Assembly: GCF_037482405.1 (NCBI RefSeq)
Contig: NZ_JBBHZZ010000001.1
Location: 124,001 to 188,000 of the forward strand
Direction of reading: 5' to 3'
Length of the DNA: 64,000 nucleotides
Source of the DNA: Pseudokineococcus marinus
GTDB lineage: Bacteria > Actinomycetota > Actinomycetes > Actinomycetales > Quadrisphaeraceae
Shown here: positions 8,391 through 16,130 of the stretch, one piece after another
Numbering within the stretch: the first letter of the stretch is position 1
How the letters are laid out: each line of letters begins with the position of its first letter
The notes under the pieces: generated by a model
Databases searched by the model: none
Seen by the model: only the letters and a program-made list of their open reading frames with translations
Told to the model about the DNA's origin: nothing
Made by a program: the position numbers and the translations under genes

Positions 8391-9538
8391 AGCACGATCT
8401 CCGGGACCTCGAGGCGGCGGCCCTCGGCGGAGCTGCGGAGCCCCAGCTCGGCGAGCTGGACGCCCCGCGCGGCGGAGGCGAGGTCGTAGCGGTGCGGCCG
8501 CCCGGCGGCGACGTCGAGGAGGAACTCCTCCCACTGGCGCTTGAAGCCGTTGTCGAGCTCGGCGTTGGCGGGCACCTCGAGCCACTGGTCGCGGAAGGGC
8601 TCCGTCACCGGGAGGTCGGGGTTCCAGACCGGCATCGGCGTGTGCGAGCGGTGCTGGGCGACGCACCGGTTGAGGCCGGCGACGGCCGAGCCGTGCGTGC
8701 CGTCGACCTGGAACTCGACGAGCTCGTCGCGGAAGACGCGGACCGCCCAGGAGGAGTTGATCTGGGCGACGACGCCGCCCTCGACGTCGAAGATGCCGTA
8801 CGCGGCGTCGTCGGCGGTCGCCGCGTACTCGCGGCCCTGCTCGTCCCAGCGCGCCGGGATGTGCGTGGCCGTCCGGGCCGTGACCGTCTCGACGCGGCCG
8901 AGGATCCCCTCGAGCACGTAGTTCCAGTGGCAGAACATGTCGACGGTGATGCCGCCGCCGTCCTCCGCGCGGTAGTTCCAGCTGGGCCGCTGGGCGGGCT
9001 GGCCGTCGCCCTCGAAGACCCAGTACCCGAACTCCCCGCGCAGCGAGAGGATCCGGCCGAAGAAGCCCTCGTCGACGAGGCGGCGGAGCTTGACGAGCCC
9101 CGGCAGGTACAGCTTGTCGTGGACGACGCCCACGGTGACGCCGGTCGTCATGGCGAGGCGCGCGAGGTCGACGGCCTCGTCGAGCGTCTCCGCGGTCGGC
9201 TTCTCGGTGAAGACGTGCTTGCCGGCCTTCATGGCGGCGGTGAGCGCGGCGGCGCGGCGCGAGGTGACCTGCGCGTCGAAGTAGACGTCCACCGACGGGT
9301 CGTTCACCACGCCGTCGACGTCGGTCGTCCACTCCTCGACGCCGTGGCGGGCGGCGAGCTCGCGCAGCTTGTCCTCGCTGCGCCCGACGAGCACGGGCTC
9401 GACCTGCACGCGCGAGCCGTCCGGCGCGACGACGCCCCCGGCCTCCCGGATGGGCAGGATCGAGCGCACGAGGTGCTGGCGGTAGCCCATGCGGCCGGTG
9501 ACGCCGCTCATGGCGATGCGCAGGGTGCGGGTGGACAT
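8387..9538 (-). CDS. Gfo/Idh/MocA-family NAD(P)-dependent oxidoreductase
   Basis: A 383-residue sugar oxidoreductase, first gene of the minus-strand trio. The N-terminus RIAMSGVTGRMGYRQ gives the nucleotide-binding loop, and FTEKPTAETLDEAV is the conserved EKP motif. The C-terminal domain contains GGGITVDMFCHWNY, where the family's catalytic region lies. Such enzymes oxidise a sugar hydroxyl, often at C3, to a ketone. The ATG at 9538 follows a strong AGGAGG with good spacing, whereas the open frame further upstream carries no homology-like sequence. An operator at 9622-9635 lies 84 bases upstream and is shared with the DUF2264 gene. Confidence 0.9.
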   Translation of the reverse strand: MSTRTLRIAMSGVTGRMGYRQHLVRSILPIREAGGVVAPDGSRVQVEPVLVGRSEDKLRELAARHGVEEWTTDVDGVVNDPSVDVYFDAQVTSRRAAALTAAMKAGKHVFTEKPTAETLDEAVDLARLAMTTGVTVGVVHDKLYLPGLVKLRRLVDEGFFGRILSLRGEFGYWVFEGDGQPAQRPSWNYRAEDGGGITVDMFCHWNYVLEGILGRVETVTARTATHIPARWDEQGREYAATADDAAYGIFDVEGGVVAQINSSWAVRVFRDELVEFQVDGTHGSAVAGLNRCVAQHRSHTPMPVWNPDLPVTEPFRDQWLEVPANAELDNGFKRQWEEFLLDVAAGRPHRYDLASAARGVQLAELGLRSSAEGRRLEVPEIVL

Positions 9539-9621
9539 CGGTGGCCTCCTCGGCGCGGGGACGGACGCCGCTGCGGGGCAGCGGCGACGGGCGGCACGGG
9601 CTCGCTGCCCCGGCCGTGGTT

Positions 9622-9635
9622 GGATAGCGCTTTCC
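9622..9635. promoter_or_regulatory. LacI-type operator GGATAGCGCTTTCC
   Basis: Thirteen of 14 positions match the palindrome GGAAAGCGCTTTCC, the best copy of the three. It is placed between divergent genes (oxidoreductase start 9538, DUF2264 start 9721) and so could control both directions. Confidence 0.7.
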
Positions 9636-9720
9636 TCACGATAGGCAGGCACCGGCACCCGGTCAAGGACGTCTCGTCCCCGCACCGGTGCGGCGCCGTG
9701 GCGGGCAGGAGGCCGGGCCG

Positions 9721-11835
9721 GTGGTCGACGGACGGGTGGACGAGCAGGTGGACGACGCCAGGGCGCGGGCCCTCGAGGCGGCCGCGCGGGCGGGCGCCCA
9801 GGTGGCGCTCCCCCCGCCGGACCGGGAGCGCTCGCCGCGGACCGGCTGGGGTCGTGAGCACTGGGCCGCGGTGGCCGACCACCTGCTCGGGAGCCTGCGC
9901 CCCTTCGCGGGCGCCACCGGCTCGTCGGGCGGAGGGCACGCCGGCTTCGCGCTCCCGGGACCGGCCTCGCGCTACGGCCCGGGCAGCGACGCGCTCGAGG
10001 CCTTCGCCCGCTCCTTCGTGCTGGCCGCGGTGCGCGTGGCCGGCGACGGCGGCGCGGACCCGCACGGCTTCCTCGCGTCCTACCGCGAGGGTCTGCTCGT
10101 CGGCACGGACCCCGCCCGCCCCGACCGCTGGCCGCGGCCGGACGAGCTGGCGCAGGCGCGGGTCGAGGCGGCCTCCCTCGCCCTCGCCCTCGACCTCACC
10201 CGGCCCTGGTTGTGGGCGCACCTGGCCGCCGACGAGCGGGCGCGGGTGCTCGACTGGTTCGCCACCTGCGTCGGGCAGGACTACCCGCCCATCAACTGGG
10301 TGTGGTTCCGCGCCGTCGTCGAGACCTTCCTCGTCGCCGAGGGCCGCGAGGTGCCCGCCGAGGGCCTGCGCGACACCCTCGCCCGCCACGAGACCTTCAC
10401 CCGCGCGGACGGCTGGCTCTCCGACGGCGACGAGCGGGCCTTCGACCACTACGGCGGCTGGGCGCTGCACTACTACCCGCACCTGTGGGCCGCGCAGGCG
10501 CGCCGCAGCGCCCCGCACCTGCTCCCCGACCCCGAGGTCGAGGGCGCGTGGCGCACCCGCCTCGGCCGCTACCTCGAGGACGCCGTCGCCCTCGAGGGGG
10601 CCGACGGCTCGCCCCTGCTCCAGGGGCGCAGCCTCGTCTACCGGATGGCGGCCGCCGCGCCCCTGTGGGTGGCCGCGGCCACGGGCGCCGGCGACGTCGC
10701 CCCCGGGGTGCTGCGGCGCGCGGCCACGGGTCAGCTGCAGCACTTCCTCGCCCACGGCTGCCTGGACGAGCAGGGGCTGCTGAGCCTCGGCTGGCACGGG
10801 CCCTTCCCCGCCATGAAGCAGGACTACACCGGGCCCGGGTCGACCTACTGGGCCGCGGCCGGCTTCTACGGGCTGCTCCTCCCCACCGACCACCCCGTCT
10901 GGACGGAGGTCGAGGGGCCGCTGCCCGTGGAGGCGGGCGACGTGCGCCGCCTCGTGCGCGCGCCCGGGTGGCTCGTCAGCGGGACCCGCGCCGACGGCGT
11001 CGTCCGGGTCCTCAACCACGGCACCGACCACGCCCTGCCCGGTGACGACCGCACCGACGCCCCGCTCTACGCCCGCCTCGGCTACTCCACCGCCACGAGC
11101 CCCCCGCTGACCGGGCCGACGACGACGGCGCCCGCGGACTCCGCGGCCTGCCTGCTCGACGAGGGCGGCGCCCCGAGCCACCGCAGCGGCATGGACGTCG
11201 AGGAGCTCCTCGACGACGGCGTCGCCCTGCGGGGCTCCTCGTCGGTCCGCGCCAAGTGGGTCGACGACGCGGACGTGACGTCGCCCGACCACGCGAGCGG
11301 CCGCAGCGGCCGCGTGCGTCGGGGGCCTCGGGTGCGGACGACGTCGCTCGTGCGGGGGTCGTGGGAGGTGCGGGTGGTCGCCGTCGACGCGGCGGCCCCG
11401 GACGAGGTCCGTCCCACGGCCGTGCGCGTCGCCGGGTGGCCGCTGGCCGGCGAGGAACCACCCGCCCGGCACGACGCGCCGTCGGGCGGGGCCCACCTCG
11501 CGGCCGTGACCGCCGCGGGGCTGGTGTCGTCCGTGGAGCTCGTCGCGGCGAGCGGTGCGGCCCGCGCCGACGCGATCCTGTCGGGCGTCCACCGCGAGAG
11601 CGGCACGTCACCGCTCGGGCGGCACGTGGCCGTCCCCCACGTCGACGCGCCCCTGCCGGAGGGCGACCGCCCCGCGGGGGCGGCGCTCGTCGTCGCCCTG
11701 GTGCGCCTCGCCGGGCAGGACGCCGACGGGGACGGTGGCGGGGAGGCCGACGAGCGGCCCGCCGTGCGCGTCGAGGGGCGGCGGGTCGAGGTCCTCTGGG
11801 ACGGTGGGGCACGGTCTCCCCTGGAGGTGCCATGA
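9721..11835 (+). CDS. DUF2264 domain protein, probable glycoside hydrolase
   Basis: A 704-residue protein whose first 400 residues form a DUF2264 helical barrel: WWREHW-type N-terminal block (GREHWAAVADHLL), INWVWFRAVVETFL, FDHYGGWALHYYPHLW, LLQGRSLVYRMAAAAPLW and LSLGWHGPFPAMKQDYTGPGSTYWA. The C-terminal 300 residues are beta-rich. I recall DUF2264 members being placed among glycosidase families acting on uronides, but did not check this. The GTG at 9721 follows AGGAGG (9707-9712) by eight bases and is preferred over the earlier GTG at 9688. No signal peptide is seen, so it probably acts on imported oligosaccharides. The stop overlaps the LacI gene start (ATGA). Confidence 0.85.
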   Translation: MVDGRVDEQVDDARARALEAAARAGAQVALPPPDRERSPRTGWGREHWAAVADHLLGSLRPFAGATGSSGGGHAGFALPGPASRYGPGSDALEAFARSFVLAAVRVAGDGGADPHGFLASYREGLLVGTDPARPDRWPRPDELAQARVEAASLALALDLTRPWLWAHLAADERARVLDWFATCVGQDYPPINWVWFRAVVETFLVAEGREVPAEGLRDTLARHETFTRADGWLSDGDERAFDHYGGWALHYYPHLWAAQARRSAPHLLPDPEVEGAWRTRLGRYLEDAVALEGADGSPLLQGRSLVYRMAAAAPLWVAAATGAGDVAPGVLRRAATGQLQHFLAHGCLDEQGLLSLGWHGPFPAMKQDYTGPGSTYWAAAGFYGLLLPTDHPVWTEVEGPLPVEAGDVRRLVRAPGWLVSGTRADGVVRVLNHGTDHALPGDDRTDAPLYARLGYSTATSPPLTGPTTTAPADSAACLLDEGGAPSHRSGMDVEELLDDGVALRGSSSVRAKWVDDADVTSPDHASGRSGRVRRGPRVRTTSLVRGSWEVRVVAVDAAAPDEVRPTAVRVAGWPLAGEEPPARHDAPSGGAHLAAVTAAGLVSSVELVAASGAARADAILSGVHRESGTSPLGRHVAVPHVDAPLPEGDRPAGAALVVALVRLAGQDADGDGGGEADERPAVRVEGRRVEVLWDGGARSPLEVP

Positions 11836-12920
11836 CCGACACCCGCAGCACCCCCCCGGCGAGCGGCGACGCGCCGGCCGCGACGCCGGACCGCCGGTCC
11901 CCCGTGACGCTGAGCGACGTGGCTCGGGCGTCGGGCGTCTCGCTGGCCACGGCGTCGCGCGCCGTCAACGGCAGCGCGCGCAAGGTCCGCCCCGACCTGC
12001 ACGCCCGGGTCCTCGCCGCGGCCGCGCAGCTCGGCTACACCGCCAACGGCCCGGCGCAGGCGATGGCCCGCGGGCGCACCAGCGTGCTCGGCCTCGTCGT
12101 CCAGGACATCGCCGACCCGTACTTCTCGACGATGGCGGCCGGCGTCGTCCGCGGCGCCGAGCAGCGCGGCCTCGTCGTCACCATCGGCACGACGGGGCGC
12201 GACCCCGCCAAGGAGGCCCAGCACGTGGCGGCCCTGCGCGGGCAGCGCGCCAGCGCCGTCGTCGTCGTCGGCTCGCGCACGGACGACGCGGCGGTGCAGG
12301 CGCGCCTCGCCGAGGAGGTCGCCGCCTTCGAGGCCTCGGGCGGCCGCGCCGTCCTCGTGAGCCAGGAGTCGCTCCCCGTCGACACCGTCGTGGTGGAGAA
12401 CGAGCAGGGGGCCGAGGCCCTGGTGCGGGCGCTCACCGAGCGCGGCCACGAGCGCTTCGCCGTGCTCGCCGGCCCGCCCGGGCTGCTGACGGCGCGCGAC
12501 CGCCTCGCGGGCTTCCGCGCGGGCGCGGCGGCCGGCGGCGGGCGGGTGGTCGACGACCTCGTCCTCCACGGCGACTTCACCCGCGACGGGGGGCACGCGG
12601 CGATGCACCGGCTCCTCGACAGCGGCTTCGACCGCGGCTGCGTGCTGGCCGTCAACGACGTCATGGCCGTCGGCGCCATGGCCGCGCTGCGCGAGCGGGG
12701 CGTGGACCTGCCCGGCGCCGTGGCGGTCGCCGGCTTCGACGACATCTCGACGCTGCGGGACGTCACGCCGGCGCTGACGACGGTCCGCCTGCCGCTGCAG
12801 GAGATCGGCGAGCGCGCCGTCGAGCTGCTGCTCGACGAGGAGGGCGGCGGGCCCCGCACGGTGCGGGTCCGCGGCGAGGTCGTGCTGCGCGCCAGCACGC
12901 CGGACCTGCGCCGCCGGTAG
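11832..12920 (+). CDS. LacI-family transcriptional regulator
   Basis: A 362-residue LacI/GalR regulator. The HTH is VTLSDVARASGVSLATASRAVNG near residues 25-45, followed by the hinge VLAAAAQLGYTANGPAQAM and a full ligand-binding domain (SVLGLVVQDIADPYFSTM; VAVAGFDDISTLRDVTPALTTVRLP). It is translated from an ATG overlapping the DUF2264 stop. It is the most likely binder of the three GGAAAGCGCTTTCC-like sites in this region, acting as a repressor relieved by a pathway sugar; that link is inference from position and operator type. Confidence 0.93.
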   Translation: MTDTRSTPPASGDAPAATPDRRSPVTLSDVARASGVSLATASRAVNGSARKVRPDLHARVLAAAAQLGYTANGPAQAMARGRTSVLGLVVQDIADPYFSTMAAGVVRGAEQRGLVVTIGTTGRDPAKEAQHVAALRGQRASAVVVVGSRTDDAAVQARLAEEVAAFEASGGRAVLVSQESLPVDTVVVENEQGAEALVRALTERGHERFAVLAGPPGLLTARDRLAGFRAGAAAGGGRVVDDLVLHGDFTRDGGHAAMHRLLDSGFDRGCVLAVNDVMAVGAMAALRERGVDLPGAVAVAGFDDISTLRDVTPALTTVRLPLQEIGERAVELLLDEEGGGPRTVRVRGEVVLRASTPDLRRR

Positions 12921-12929
12921 CGTCCGACC

Positions 12930-14087
12930 GTGCGCGTCGTCATCGCCGTCGACTCCTTCAAGGGCTCCCTCGGCAGCCGGGAGGCGGGTGAGGCGGTCGC
13001 TGCGGGCGTCCGCGCCGCCGCCCCGGGCGCCGAGGTCGCCGTCCTGCCCGTGGCGGACGGCGGCGAGGGCACCACCGCCTGCCTCGCCGACGCCTGGGGG
13101 GCGAGCCCGCGCGAGAGCGTCGCGACGGACGCGCTGGGCCGCCCCTGCCGCGCGGGCTGGGCGCTCTCGCCCGACGGCTCCACCGCCGTCGTCGAGCTCG
13201 CCGCCGCCAGCGGGCTCCCCGGCGTCGCGGACGTCGCGCCGCGCCCCCGGGAGGCCACGACGCTCGGGACGGGCGTGCTGCTGCGCGCGGCGCTCGACGC
13301 GGGCGCGCGCGAGGTGGTGCTGTGCCTGGGCGGCAGCGCGACGACCGACGGCGGCGCCGGCCTGCTCACCGCGCTCGGCGGCCGGCTCCTCGACGGCGCC
13401 GGGCAGCCGCTGCCGCCGGGCGGGGGCGCGCTCGCCCGCCTCGCCCGCGTGGACCTCTCCGGGCTGCACCCCCGGGCGCGGGAGGTGCGCTGGCGCCTGG
13501 CCTGCGACGTCACCAACCCGCTGCTCGGCCCGCGGGGGGCGGCGGCCGTCTACGGCCCGCAGAAGGGCGCGACCGACGACGACGTCGCGGCCCTCGACGG
13601 CGCGCTCGCCCGGCTCGCCGAGGTCCTGCGCGAGGAGACCGGCGCCGAGGTCGCCGACCTGCCCGGCTGCGGCGCCGCCGGCGGCGCACCGGCCTGCCTC
13701 GTCGCGGTCTGCGGGGCGCAGCTCGAGCCGGGGGCGCCGCTGGTGCTCGGCGAGGCCGGCCTGCCGTCCCTGCTCGCGCGCGGGGCCGACCTCGTGCTCA
13801 CGGGCGAGGGCTCCTGCGACGCCCAGTCGCTGCAGGGCAAGGTCGTCGACGGCGTCGCCGCCGCCGTGCGCGCCGAGCCGGCCAGCGCCGGCGCCGCCGT
13901 CGTCGTCCTGGCGGGGAGGGTGGAGGTGGCCCCGGCCGAGCTCGCGGCCGCGGGCGTCGACGCCGCCTTCAGCATCGCCCCCGGCGCCGCCGCCCTCGCC
14001 GACCTCCAGCGCGACGCCGCACCGCTGCTCACCGACCTCGCGGAGCGGGTGACCCGGCTCGTCGGCCGGACGGTGGTGCGCGGCTGA
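12930..14087 (+). CDS. Glycerate kinase
   Basis: A 385-residue GarK/GlxK-type glycerate kinase. The N-terminus VVIAVDSFKGSLGSREAGEAV and the downstream LPVADGGEGTTACL, CLGGSATTDGGAGLL and LTGEGSCDAQSLQGK blocks are diagnostic. It phosphorylates D-glycerate to 2- or 3-phosphoglycerate for glycolysis. It starts only nine bases after the LacI stop, so it is likely in the same transcript and serves as the exit step of the catabolic region. With the 2-hydroxyacid dehydrogenase it could convert hydroxypyruvate through glycerate. Confidence 0.95.
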   Translation: MRVVIAVDSFKGSLGSREAGEAVAAGVRAAAPGAEVAVLPVADGGEGTTACLADAWGASPRESVATDALGRPCRAGWALSPDGSTAVVELAAASGLPGVADVAPRPREATTLGTGVLLRAALDAGAREVVLCLGGSATTDGGAGLLTALGGRLLDGAGQPLPPGGGALARLARVDLSGLHPRAREVRWRLACDVTNPLLGPRGAAAVYGPQKGATDDDVAALDGALARLAEVLREETGAEVADLPGCGAAGGAPACLVAVCGAQLEPGAPLVLGEAGLPSLLARGADLVLTGEGSCDAQSLQGKVVDGVAAAVRAEPASAGAAVVVLAGRVEVAPAELAAAGVDAAFSIAPGAAALADLQRDAAPLLTDLAERVTRLVGRTVVRG

Positions 14088-14503
14088 GCGGACGTCGGGA
14101 GCGGGACGCCGCCGAGCCCGGGGCCGACCGGCCGGACGAGGAGCCGCGCGCGGCCCGCCTGGCGCGCGCCGTCGAGCGCGAGGGCGGCGCGTGCGCCTGG
14201 TGCCGCCGCCCCTTCGGGCCGCTCGTGCCGCCCACGACCGACCACCTCGTGCCCCGGGTCCGCGGCGGCCCGTCCTGGCTGGAGAACGAGGTCGCGGCGT
14301 GCCGGCGCTGCAACGCCCAGCGCGGCCACGCCGGCGCCGCCGACTGGGTGCGCGAGTGCCGGGGGCGGGGCTGGGACCCGGACGTGGAGCACCTCCTCGC
14401 CGTGCTCGCCGCGCTGCAGGGGGCGGTTGCCCGCCGGGGCGGGCAGCGCCGCGCCCGCGAGGCCGCCGACCGGCAGGTGCGCCGCCTCGAGCGGCTCCGC
14501 TGA
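14084..14503 (+). CDS. HNH endonuclease, possible CTG start
   Basis: About 139 residues ending in a complete HNH zinc-type nuclease domain: CAWCRRPF, then TTDHLVPRVRGG, an Asn in WLENEVAAC and CRRCNAQRG. The two CxxC pairs and the DH pair are intact. The start is unclear. No ATG, GTG or TTG lies in frame between the glycerate kinase tail and the domain. The first usable codon is a CTG at 14084 whose following A makes a CTGA overlap with the kinase stop; another CTG lies at 14159. The biological role is not evident. Confidence is high for the domain and low for the 5' end. Confidence 0.75.
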   Translation: MSGRRERDAAEPGADRPDEEPRAARLARAVEREGGACAWCRRPFGPLVPPTTDHLVPRVRGGPSWLENEVAACRRCNAQRGHAGAADWVRECRGRGWDPDVEHLLAVLAALQGAVARRGGQRRAREAADRQVRRLERLR

Positions 14504-14585
14504 CCCCGGGTCGGGCGGGACGCGTCCCCGGCCCCGGGGTCCCACGACCCTGGACAGCCCGTCGCGGGAGCGGTCTGATGCGCCC

Positions 14586-15356
14586 ATGACGCTGCGCACC
14601 GAGCCCTGGCCCGCCGGCACGCCGTGCTGGATCGACGTCGTCGTCGGCGACGTGCGGTCGTCGTCGGACTTCTACGCCGCGGTCCTCGGCTGGGACGTCC
14701 CTGCACCCGACGAGGAGCACGGCGGCTACGTCATCGCCTCCGTCGACGGTGCCGCGGCCGCCGGCATCGGCCCGAAGCACGACCCGGACGCCCCCAGCGC
14801 CTGGACGCTCTACCTGGCGACGGACGACGCCGACGCGACGGCGGCCGCGGCGGTCGAGCACGGCGGCGTCGTGCTGCTGCCGCCGGGCGACGTCGGGCCG
14901 CTGGGGCGCCTCGCGGTGCTCGCCGACCCCACCGGCGCGACCGTCGGCCTGTGGCAGGCCGGCACCCACATCGGGTGCGGCGTCGTGAACGCCCCGGGCG
15001 GGCTCGTGTGGGAGGACCTGCGCTCCCCCGCCCCCGACATCGCCCGCACCTTCTACGCCGGCGTCTTCGGCTACAGCACCGAGGGCGTCGACATGGCGCC
15101 CGAGGACTACACGACCTTCGCCCTGCCCGCCGGCGACCCGCTCGGCGGCATCGGTGGGCTGATGGGCGCCGACGCGCCCCACTGGCTCGTCTACGTGGGC
15201 GTCGAGGACGCCGACGCGGCCGCCGCGGCGGCGGAGGCGTCCGGGGGCCGCGTGGTCTCCCCGCCCGTCGACACGCCCTTCGGCCGCATGACCGTGCTCG
15301 CCGACCCCGACGGCGCCGTCTTCACGGCCATGACCCTCGCGGACCCGCCCGCCTGA
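14586..15356 (+). CDS. VOC-family protein with two glyoxalase-like domains
   Basis: A 256-residue protein made of two tandem vicinal-oxygen-chelate domains: residues about 12-125 (WIDVVVGDVRSSSDFYAAVLGW) and 140-255 (VWEDLRSPAPDIARTFYAGVFGY). This resembles the actinobacterial two-domain VOC proteins annotated as hydroxylase-like. Metal-binding His/Glu positions are not fully conserved: the first domain starts CWIDVV instead of having a leading His. The catalytic role is uncertain, and binding or resistance functions are possible. Confidence 0.85.
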   Translation: MTLRTEPWPAGTPCWIDVVVGDVRSSSDFYAAVLGWDVPAPDEEHGGYVIASVDGAAAAGIGPKHDPDAPSAWTLYLATDDADATAAAAVEHGGVVLLPPGDVGPLGRLAVLADPTGATVGLWQAGTHIGCGVVNAPGGLVWEDLRSPAPDIARTFYAGVFGYSTEGVDMAPEDYTTFALPAGDPLGGIGGLMGADAPHWLVYVGVEDADAAAAAAEASGGRVVSPPVDTPFGRMTVLADPDGAVFTAMTLADPPA

Positions 15357-15412
15357 GAGCGCGGGCGCGTCGCCGAGCGGCGCAGGCGGGCGGGAGGACC
15401 GACGGGCTCAGC

Positions 15413-16006
15413 TCACCAGCGGTGGGCGACGTCGACGACGACCCTCGAGGTGGCGCCGTCGCGCAGCACGAAGGAGCGGAACGGCGTGCGGGCGCGCACG
15501 CCCACGCCGACCGTCGTCTGCCCCTCGAAGCTGCCGGCCCAGGCGACCTGGCGCAGGGCGCCCATGCCGGTGGTGGTGACGAGCTCGCGGGCGTCGGCCG
15601 GCGCGTAGGTGGGGCGGAAGCCCTCGTCGTGGCTGGGCGCCCCGACGACGACGACGAGCTGCGCGCCGCCCCGCAGCGGCACCGGCGTGCCCGAGCCGTC
15701 CTGGGTGACGCCGTCGACGTAGAGGACGGCGTGGCCGCCGACCTCGCCGCGGACGTCGACGACGAGCCGGTCGAAGCAGGCGTGGCGGCCCGCCCGGACG
15801 CCGGTCACGGCGCCGCTGCCGAGGCCGAGGGCCACCTCGTCCGTCGAGCCCCAGGCGGTGCGGCAGGTGGCCGCGTCCGCGGCGCCCGCCGCTGTCGGGG
15901 CCACCAGCAGGCCGGCCGCCAGCACCAGCGCCGCGACGCCGCGCACCCCGCGGCCCCGCCGTGCGCGAGCGCCCTCGACGAGCCCTGCCACCCCTGCTGC
16001 ACCCAT
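15413..16006 (-). CDS. Secreted AMIN-like domain protein
   Basis: A 197-residue protein with an N-terminal signal peptide (hydrophobic stretch GVAALVLAAGLLVAPTAAGA, cleavage expected after an Ala near residue 45). The remainder resembles the actinobacterial AMIN-like domain: HACFDRLVVDVRGEVGG, GMGALRQVAWAGSFEGQTTVGVGV and a closing SRVVVDVAHRW. The domain is usually found outside the membrane near the cell wall; its ligand is not known. The ATG at 16006 is chosen because the signal sequence follows it. Confidence 0.75.
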   Translation of the reverse strand: MGAAGVAGLVEGARARRGRGVRGVAALVLAAGLLVAPTAAGAADAATCRTAWGSTDEVALGLGSGAVTGVRAGRHACFDRLVVDVRGEVGGHAVLYVDGVTQDGSGTPVPLRGGAQLVVVVGAPSHDEGFRPTYAPADARELVTTTGMGALRQVAWAGSFEGQTTVGVGVRARTPFRSFVLRDGATSRVVVDVAHRW

Positions 16007-16130
16007 GACGCCCCCTCGCTGCGGCGTCGCCCCTCGGCTCGCCAGGAGCGGGACTGTAGTGACGCCCCGGGGCCGCCGCCGGGCGTTCACCCGTGCGGCC
16101 CAGCAGCCCCGGCACGCCCGGGGGACGCCC

